11,142 bases of DNA from Burkholderiaceae bacterium (GTDB lineage Bacteria; Pseudomonadota; Gammaproteobacteria; Burkholderiales; Burkholderiaceae): positions 1-11,142 of the forward strand of contig CANBYN010000036.1 of the NCBI GenBank assembly GCA_947373615.1, in the 5' to 3' direction. The notes beneath the pieces are model-generated. The model saw nothing but the letters and a program-made list of their open reading frames with translations. It did no database searches and had not been told where the DNA came from. Below are positions 6,209-11,142 of the stretch, in pieces (the stretch's first letter is position 1; every line of letters starts with the position of its first letter). The translations under genes were made by a program, and so were the position numbers.

Positions 6209-7252
6209 TTATTTCTCAGGCTTAAATGGGTTATCAAGAAACTCTTGAACGCCCGAAAACATAAGCATACGATTTTTTTCCATGATGATTGAGTGAGTAC
6301 CTTCGCTAATTTGCAGCATAATTTTATATGGAGCATTTTCTAATTTAGTGAAGTATTCATACATCATGTAGCTTGGTAAGTCGGCATCCCATTCTGCGTG
6401 AACCAACATAACAGGCACCCGAATATCCTTGGGATCATAGACTGGTTTGCCAGCGCTCCAAAACTCGCGAGCATCCTGAACGGTTCCATTGGGAGCGCGT
6501 AATTTCTTAGGATTCTGGGTTTTACCCCAAGGATCCGTCTCAAAGGTAGCGGCGGCCCATTTTTCAAACCAGCCCGCAGGGATCAAGGCCTCTTTTGCAT
6601 TTTCAGGAACACCAGTTAACCAACGGTTTTTAGCATCAGCAACCGAAGCAACCCTATAGGCGCCTAATTGACCGCCCTTATCAGTTAAGGGTGCACCGCC
6701 CTGACGCAACCATTGAGGCGCATATAAGACTAGCTTACTTACCTTCTCGTTGTTTTCAGTGGTGTACTTACCCATGATCGTAGTTCCCCACGACCAACCG
6801 AGTAAATTGATTTTGCTGATATTACGTTTTTTTAAGATGTAATCCACAGCGCTTGAAACATCTTTAACTGCCACCTCCGTTCTAACAATAGGAGGATTTT
6901 GATCGGCGGGCTGATCCATTTCAGCAGGTCTTGTTGATTTACCATAACCACGCAAATCCACTAGCCATACGTCATAACCTCTCGCAGCTAAGTATTCCAT
7001 CCAAGAAGTGCCATCAAGCGATAAATCAAATGCAGTTTCAGATGGATAGGTTGAACCATGAACATAGAGCAAGGTTTTTTCAGCTGAGAATTTCTTTTTG
7101 CCGGCTAAGTGCTTATTACGAACGTAGAGAGAGATGCCTGAAGTGTCGCTTGGGACCATATATTCAGCCATCTCGATTTTCTCTAAAGCAAAGGCTTGCC
7201 CGAGAAAAATACATGAAATAAAGGCCACCAACGCTTGTGCTGTAAATTTCAA
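6209..7252 (-). CDS. Secreted alpha/beta hydrolase
   Basis: Started at TTG 7252 the protein is 347 aa and begins MKFTAQALVAFISCIFLGQ, a textbook signal peptide with likely cleavage after QAFA. I prefer this start because AAAGGAGA (7257-7264) sits five bases ahead; the GTG at 7279 adds nine residues and has no ribosome site. Residue numbers here count from that GTG. The fold signature is clear: H74-G75 oxyanion region, D-L-R-G-Y-G-K-S after strand 4, nucleophile elbow G161-W-S163-W-G165, acid in E-W-D298-A-D300, and H329 in E-G-T-H-S. The substrate is unknown; the general type includes esterases, lipases and haloalkane- or epoxide-hydrolase relatives. The gene is convergent with DUF4239 and divergent from trhP. 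Confidence 0.87.
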   Translation of the reverse strand: MKFTAQALVAFISCIFLGQAFALEKIEMAEYMVPSDTSGISLYVRNKHLAGKKKFSAEKTLLYVHGSTYPSETAFDLSLDGTSWMEYLAARGYDVWLVDLRGYGKSTRPAEMDQPADQNPPIVRTEVAVKDVSSAVDYILKKRNISKINLLGWSWGTTIMGKYTTENNEKVSKLVLYAPQWLRQGGAPLTDKGGQLGAYRVASVADAKNRWLTGVPENAKEALIPAGWFEKWAAATFETDPWGKTQNPKKLRAPNGTVQDAREFWSAGKPVYDPKDIRVPVMLVHAEWDADLPSYMMYEYFTKLENAPYKIMLQISEGTHSIIMEKNRMLMFSGVQEFLDNPFKPEK

Positions 7253-7256
7253 TTTG

Positions 7257-7264
7257 TCTCCTTT
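7257..7264 (-). promoter_or_regulatory. Ribosome binding site that sets the hydrolase start
   Basis: AAAGGAGA on the minus strand, with five bases between its GGAG core and TTG 7250-7252. It lies inside the reading frame of the longer GTG-started version, which argues for the shorter protein. Confidence 0.65.
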
Positions 7265-7298
7265 GAGGGTATTACCCACGATTTATTTGTTATAGGCC

Positions 7299-7326
7299 AA
7301 TATAGCATTTCTGAGCATCGGCACAA
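7299..7326 (-). promoter_or_regulatory. Promoter candidate for the hydrolase gene
   Basis: On the minus strand, TTGTGC (7321-7326) and TATATT (7299-7304) are 16 bases apart, and TGC directly before the -10 box makes an extended -10 element. Transcription would begin near 7292, giving a 40-base leader to TTG 7252. The -35 match is poor (three of six), so the extended -10 carries the call. Confidence 0.4.
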
Positions 7327-7433
7327 TGGGAAATAAGGACTTTTAAGCCCTCCCTCGTGTCCTCTTATGCCCTATTTATGGTCTTCAGTTGCGCTTAAAC
7401 ATAAAACCCTTTAAGCACTCTAAAATAGGGATT

Positions 7434-8732
7434 ATGAAAAAGATTCCAGAACTTCTAGCCCCTGCCGGCAGCCTATCCATGCTGCGCACTGCTTTTGACT
7501 TCGGTGCTGATGCGATTTATGCAGGTCAGCCTCGCTATTCTTTACGTGTTCGTAATAATGATTTTGGCAAGATTGAAGTTCTCAAGCAAGGCATCGACAC
7601 CGCACACGATTTAGGAAAAAAGTTTTACTTGGTTTCTAATTTGTTACCGCATGGTGCAAAGACGCGTACTTATATTAAAGACATGTCACCAGTCGTCGCT
7701 CTAGGACCAGACGCACTCATTATGTCCGATCCTGGTCTGATCATGATGGCTCGTGAAGCATGGCCTGACATGCCCATTCATTTATCAGTTCAAGCAAATA
7801 CTGTCAATGGTGCTGCTGCAAAGTTTTGGTGTTCTGTTGGTGTCAGTCGAGTTATTTTATCTCGGGAACTTTCTTTTGATGAAATTGAAGAAGTTCGTCA
7901 AGACTGTCCTGAAATGGAATTAGAAGTATTTGTGCATGGCGCTTTATGTATTGCATACTCTGGACGCTGCCTGCTTTCGGGGTATATGTCTCATAGAGAC
8001 TCTAATCAAGGCGCCTGTACTAACGCCTGTCGCTGGGACTACAAGGTCAAGCCAGGACAAGAAAACGCTAGCGGCGATGTTGTTCTTCTTCAGGAAGCAA
8101 GAAGACCAGATGATTTAATGCCTATGGAAGAAGATGAGCACGGCACCTACATCATGAACTCCAAAGACTTGCGCGCTATTGAGCATATTGAGCGCCTTAC
8201 AGCGATGGGCGTAGATTCATTCAAAATTGAAGGTCGCACAAAATCGCCCTACTACGTTTCTCGCACAGTTCAATCCTATCGAACTGCAATCAATGATGCA
8301 GTTGCAGGCAAGCCCTTTGATACAACGCTACTGGGCAATCTTGAGGGCTTGGCAAATCGCGGTTATACCGATGGTTTTTATGAACGCCATCATGACAAGG
8401 AGTATCAGCTGTATATGAGAGGTCACTCTCTTTCAGGGAGAAGTCTTTATGTTGGTGAGACACTAGAAATTGACCCGATTACTAATCGAGTTAAAGTCGA
8501 TGTAAAAAATCGTTTTTCAGTTGGTGACAGGCTTGAAGTAATTGAACCACAAGGCAATCAAGATTTAGTGCTTGAGAACATGTGGAATTTGAAAGGTGAA
8601 CCCATTGATGTCGCTCCAGGTTCAGGTCATTTTGTTTGGATTCAGTTGCCAATGAAAAGCCAGCATGCCTTCGTTGCGCGCTATACACAAGAACCCATTA
8701 AAGCAGAAGCTTGTTCTTCTTGTAGCGAATAA
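7434..8732 (+). CDS. trhP: tRNA U34 hydroxylase TrhP (YegQ), peptidase U32 family
   Basis: A 432-aa protein starting MKKIPELLAPAGS, the usual N-terminus of U32 proteins. It follows YegQ/TrhP closely: GADAIYAGQPRYSLRVRNND, PDALIMSDPG, HLSVQANTVN, ILSRELS, and the U32 signature EVFVHGALCIAYSGRCLLSG. C172, C179, C195 and C199 are placed to hold the iron-sulfur cluster. In E. coli TrhP, despite the peptidase name, makes 5-hydroxyuridine at tRNA position 34 using prephenate, the first step to cmo5U/mo5U. Length is near the ~450 aa of YegQ and well short of RlhA (about 650 aa), the rRNA-modifying relative. ATG 7434 is chosen over the TTG at 7389, since homologues begin there and AGGG (7427-7430) precedes it. 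The C-terminus ends with C427-S-S-C430, a second cysteine pair of unknown role. Confidence 0.92.
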   Translation: MKKIPELLAPAGSLSMLRTAFDFGADAIYAGQPRYSLRVRNNDFGKIEVLKQGIDTAHDLGKKFYLVSNLLPHGAKTRTYIKDMSPVVALGPDALIMSDPGLIMMAREAWPDMPIHLSVQANTVNGAAAKFWCSVGVSRVILSRELSFDEIEEVRQDCPEMELEVFVHGALCIAYSGRCLLSGYMSHRDSNQGACTNACRWDYKVKPGQENASGDVVLLQEARRPDDLMPMEEDEHGTYIMNSKDLRAIEHIERLTAMGVDSFKIEGRTKSPYYVSRTVQSYRTAINDAVAGKPFDTTLLGNLEGLANRGYTDGFYERHHDKEYQLYMRGHSLSGRSLYVGETLEIDPITNRVKVDVKNRFSVGDRLEVIEPQGNQDLVLENMWNLKGEPIDVAPGSGHFVWIQLPMKSQHAFVARYTQEPIKAEACSSCSE

Positions 8733-8764
8733 ATTCCCCCTTATACACACAATCAACCACTTTA

Positions 8765-9292
8765 ATGACTAATACTCAAAACACAACTACTGAAGCAGTT
8801 GGATTCAAACAAAAAGTGAAAGAGGAGGCTAAAAAGGCTTTTGCGCTCTCCCTTTACTTTGGTGTTTGGTTTTGTGCTATCGCATTTTTGGCGGCAACCA
8901 CACTAGATGAAAGACCTATTCCTCTTTCCATCTTTGGTTTGGCCTTAATCAAAGCGGCTTTATCTGCCAAATTCATGTTGATTGCCCAAGCTGCATATCC
9001 AATTAAAGTGAATAGGCATCATGGAATTTTAAAATCACTTTTTAATGAATCGCTAGTCTATATTGTTGTAGTGATTGCCTTGAACTATCTTGAGGCGGGC
9101 GTTCATGGCCTAATTAATGGCAAAGACTTTCTGATATCTATGACAGCCTTTGGACACTCTGAACCCTTGCGCGTATTGGCAATATCGATCGTCTATTGGC
9201 TCATTGTATGGCCTTATTTAATTTTCATGGGGGTAAATTTGGCAATCGGCAATAACGCAACTCTTGAAATATTATTTGGTTCCAAAAAATAG
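8765..9292 (+). CDS. Four-TM membrane protein of unknown function
   Basis: A 175-aa protein: a polar N-terminus with a Lys/Glu-rich stretch (15-24), four likely membrane segments (about 26-46, 52-78, 93-115 and 132-158) and a short polar tail. Charged or polar spots next to membrane segments include K63, K69, E95, E110 and H114, and a WP at 149-150. I do not recognise the family. The start ATG has no ribosome site. It lies 32 bases after trhP, and the beta-barrel gene begins right at or nine bases after its stop, so the two are very probably co-transcribed. Confidence 0.75.
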   Translation: MTNTQNTTTEAVGFKQKVKEEAKKAFALSLYFGVWFCAIAFLAATTLDERPIPLSIFGLALIKAALSAKFMLIAQAAYPIKVNRHHGILKSLFNESLVYIVVVIALNYLEAGVHGLINGKDFLISMTAFGHSEPLRVLAISIVYWLIVWPYLIFMGVNLAIGNNATLEILFGSKK

Positions 9293-9301
9293 TTGCTTGA
9301 T

Positions 9302-10165
9302 GTGAAAATTTTTTGGCTTGTTTTGCTTGGGTTTTTTTCCCAACAACTCCAAGCTCAAGAAATTGAAGCGCGCGCTTATTCCAATGCACCTATTGGAATT
9401 AACTTTGTTACCGGTGGAATTGCTCAGGCAAAAAGTGGGACCTACACGCTGACTACTGAAGCGGTTAGCCTAACTCACGTCTTAGATGTTGCTGGTCAAT
9501 CGGGACGGCTGAGCATTTTGTTGCCTTATGCACAATTATCAGGCTCTGCAGGCTCTACCATACAGCCCATCAATGCCTCTGCAGAAGGGCTTTCAGACCC
9601 AGTAATTAAGGCTTCCGTGAACCTATATGGTGCACCCGCTCTAACTTTAAGCGAATTTAATAGTTACCAACAAGATCTGATTATAGGAGCCAGTATTGCT
9701 GCATCAATTCCTTGGGGGAAGTACAACAGCGAGCAATTAGTCAATGTAGGAGGCAATCGCTCGCTGATTCAGCCGGGCGTTGGTCTATCTCAAGCAGTCG
9801 GACCTTGGCGTTTAGAGCTGGCCGGCATGGCTACGATTTACACCAGCAATACGAGTTTCATGGGGAGCAATACCCTTTCACAGAATCCTATGTATTCCGG
9901 GGAAACACACGTGATTTATTACTTTCCCAATACTGCCTGGATCTCAGCAGACGCCACCTACTTTATGGGTGGACAATCCTATGTGAATGGTCAAGCCATC
10001 AACGGACCTCAAGAAAACTGGCGCTTCGGTAGTACCCTCTCCTACCCAATCAATATGCACAATTCAATTCGTCTATCAGGGAGCACCGGGGTCTATTCGC
10101 GTACCAATAATAGCTATGATATGGTCGGCATTTCTTGGCAATATCGCTGGGGTGGTGAAAAGTAG
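9302..10165 (+). CDS. Outer-membrane beta-barrel, Phenol_MetA_deg family (putative transporter)
   Basis: From GTG 9302 the protein is 287 aa and begins MKIFWLVLLGFFSQQLQAQ, a clean signal peptide cut after LQA (residue 18). An alternative TTG at 9293 adds three residues (MLD) and touches the previous stop; neither start has a ribosome site, so re-initiation is likely. The mature part alternates polar and hydrophobic residues with many Gly, Ser, Asn and aromatic residues, as in a barrel. It has the family's marks: GLSDPVIKASVNLYGAPAL, a S-I-P-W-G-K-Y strand, V-N-V-G-G-N-R-S, a S-G-E-T-H-V-I-Y-Y strand and the final W-Q-Y-R-W-G. Members are annotated as phenol-degradation MetA-pathway or generic transporter proteins, but substrates are mostly unproven. 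No phenol-degradation genes are nearby, so that role is not claimed. Confidence 0.82.
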   Translation: MKIFWLVLLGFFSQQLQAQEIEARAYSNAPIGINFVTGGIAQAKSGTYTLTTEAVSLTHVLDVAGQSGRLSILLPYAQLSGSAGSTIQPINASAEGLSDPVIKASVNLYGAPALTLSEFNSYQQDLIIGASIAASIPWGKYNSEQLVNVGGNRSLIQPGVGLSQAVGPWRLELAGMATIYTSNTSFMGSNTLSQNPMYSGETHVIYYFPNTAWISADATYFMGGQSYVNGQAINGPQENWRFGSTLSYPINMHNSIRLSGSTGVYSRTNNSYDMVGISWQYRWGGEK

Positions 10166-10216
10166 TTAAAAAGCCTCATCGCTCACTACAATTGCTTTAA
10201 TAATTTACTAAATAAT

Positions 10217-10222
10217 TCTAAT
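10217..10222 (+). promoter_or_regulatory. -10 promoter box candidate for the dehydratase gene
   Basis: TCTAAT matches TATAAT at five of six positions, in the 74-base gap after the barrel gene. The only -35-like sequence, TTGCTT (10192-10197), is 19 bases upstream and weak. The dehydratase could instead be read through from the barrel gene; no terminator hairpin is visible between them. Confidence 0.25.
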
Positions 10223-10239
10223 AGAAAATCGAGACCTCC

Positions 10240-11142
10240 ATGACTTCTAAGCCAAAAGACCCAACTGAAAGTGGTTTACGTAAAGGTTTGACCAGTTACG
10301 GTGATAAAAGCTTTTCATTATTCCTGCGCAAAGCTTTTATCAAGGGGGCTGGTTACACCAATAGTGCTTTAGACCGCCCCGTTATCGGAATTATCAATAC
10401 AGGTAGCGCGTATAACCCTTGCCATGGAAACATGCCTCAGTTAATTGAGGCAGTTAAACGAGGTGTGATGTTAGCTGGCGGTTTGCCAATGGAATTTCCA
10501 ACAATCTCCATCCACGAAAGTTTTGCCGCTCCAACTAGCATGTATTTGCGCAACCTCATGTCGATGGACACAGAGGAAATGTTGCGAGCGCAGCCCATGG
10601 ATGCGGTTGTTATGATTGGTGGTTGCGATAAAACAGTTCCCGCTCAAATGATGGGAGCCGCCTCTGCTGGCTTACCCGCCATTCAATTGATCACAGGATC
10701 AATGCTGACTGGATCCCATCGCAGTGAACGCGTGGGTGCCTGCACCGACTGTCGTCGCTATTGGGCAAAGTTCCGCGCCGGCGAGATTGATGAGATTGAA
10801 AAAGATGAAGTAAATGACCAGCTTGTTGCCAGTGTAGGCACCTGTTCTGTAATGGGTACAGCAAGCACCATGGCCTGCATCTCAGAAGCCTTGGGAATGA
10901 CTGTGCCTGGTGGTGCAACACCACCAGCAGTCACCGCTGATCGTATTCGCGTTGCTGAAGAAACAGGTACTTGCGCAGTGAAAATGGCTAAAGATGCTTT
11001 AACCATCGACAAAATACTGACCGCCGATGCTTTTGAGAATGCGATGCGTGTATTGCTGGCCATTGGCGGGTCTACGAATGGTATCGTCCACTTAGCAGCG
11101 ATTGCAGGACGCATGGGTCTAGAGATTGATCTAGAGGCCTTA
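10240..11142 (+). CDS. IlvD/Edd family dehydratase, sugar-acid type (partial, 3' end missing)
   Basis: The first 301 codons from ATG 10240, still open at the window end; family members are about 570-590 aa. These enzymes remove water from a 2,3-dihydroxy acid to give a 2-keto acid, using a [2Fe-2S] cluster and Mg2+. Cluster cysteines are C61 (N-P-C-H-G-N), C129 (G-G-C-D-K-T) and C202 (G-T-C-S-V-M-G); E93, D130 and K131 match the Mg2+ ligands known from arabinonate dehydratase. The SYGDKSFSLFLRKAF start, CTDCRR (168-173) and GTCSVMGTASTM, rather than the SCGGMFTANTM type seen in biosynthetic IlvD, place it with pentonate/arabinonate-type dehydratases. A branched-chain amino acid role is thus less likely but not excluded. 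A weak GAGA lies ahead of the start. Confidence 0.88.
   Translation, partial: MTSKPKDPTESGLRKGLTSYGDKSFSLFLRKAFIKGAGYTNSALDRPVIGIINTGSAYNPCHGNMPQLIEAVKRGVMLAGGLPMEFPTISIHESFAAPTSMYLRNLMSMDTEEMLRAQPMDAVVMIGGCDKTVPAQMMGAASAGLPAIQLITGSMLTGSHRSERVGACTDCRRYWAKFRAGEIDEIEKDEVNDQLVASVGTCSVMGTASTMACISEALGMTVPGGATPPAVTADRIRVAEETGTCAVKMAKDALTIDKILTADAFENAMRVLLAIGGSTNGIVHLAAIAGRMGLEIDLEAL

Noticed and set aside
7407..7430. CCCT...AGGG pairing that could hide the trhP ribosome site
   Set aside because: Only four base pairs across a 16-base loop, too weak to propose a riboswitch or thermosensor.
7389..7433. N-terminal extension of trhP from TTG 7389
   Set aside because: U32 proteins start at the MKKIPELLAPAGS region and AGGG lies just ahead of ATG 7434; the added residues look like leader sequence.
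9712..10032. 106-aa open frame inside the beta-barrel gene
   Set aside because: The barrel frame has the conserved family motifs here; the alternative product is low in structure and has no start signal.
10758..11114. 118-aa open frame on the minus strand inside the dehydratase
   Set aside because: The plus strand encodes conserved IlvD/Edd sequence throughout, so this is a shadow of its codon pattern.
1..11142. CRISPR arrays, insertion sequences, tRNA genes, defence islands
   Set aside because: No regularly spaced repeats, transposase motifs, terminal inverted repeats with target duplications, or tRNA-like folds were found by eye on either strand.

Overview
The window looks like a stretch of ordinary chromosome from a low-GC betaproteobacterium, most likely a Polynucleobacter-like member of the Burkholderiaceae. 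This is inferred from AT-rich base composition, the ECF sigma/NrsF pair, TrhP, a sugar-acid type IlvD/Edd dehydratase and a Phenol_MetA_deg barrel. I see no rRNA, tRNA, insertion sequence, phage gene or CRISPR array.

Layout. 1-715: the tail of an ECF sigma factor overlaps the six-TM anti-sigma protein NrsF. 716-1122: a long AT-rich gap with an FNR-like palindrome, a second palindrome and small leader ORFs. 1123-3906: a 927-aa membrane-bound sensor with Cache-like, HAMP, PAS, GGDEF and EAL regions, both catalytic domains intact. 3962-5231 (minus): a Tat-exported patatin-like lipase, preceded by an unlisted 42-aa small ORF with a strong ribosome binding site, seven bases ahead of it. 5305-6087 (plus): a DUF4239 membrane protein, divergent from that pair. 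6135-6179: a perfect 16-bp hairpin, probably a two-way terminator. 6209-7252 (minus): a secreted alpha/beta hydrolase, best started at a TTG codon. 7434-8732: trhP (yegQ-like U32 family). 8765-9292 and 9302-10165: a four-TM protein of unknown function, then an outer-membrane beta-barrel almost touching it. 10240-11142: the first 301 residues of an IlvD/Edd family dehydratase, cut by the window end.

How the parts relate. Several genes point to the cell envelope and environmental sensing: sigma/anti-sigma stress control, c-di-GMP signalling, two exported hydrolases, two small membrane proteins and a barrel. They do not form one obvious pathway. The tightest functional units are sigma-nrsF, the small ORF plus the patatin gene, and the four-TM protein plus the barrel. 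No clearly new multi-gene system is visible. The best leads are the coupled 42-aa ORF, the regulatory region ahead of the c-di-GMP gene, and the uncharacterised membrane protein/barrel pair.
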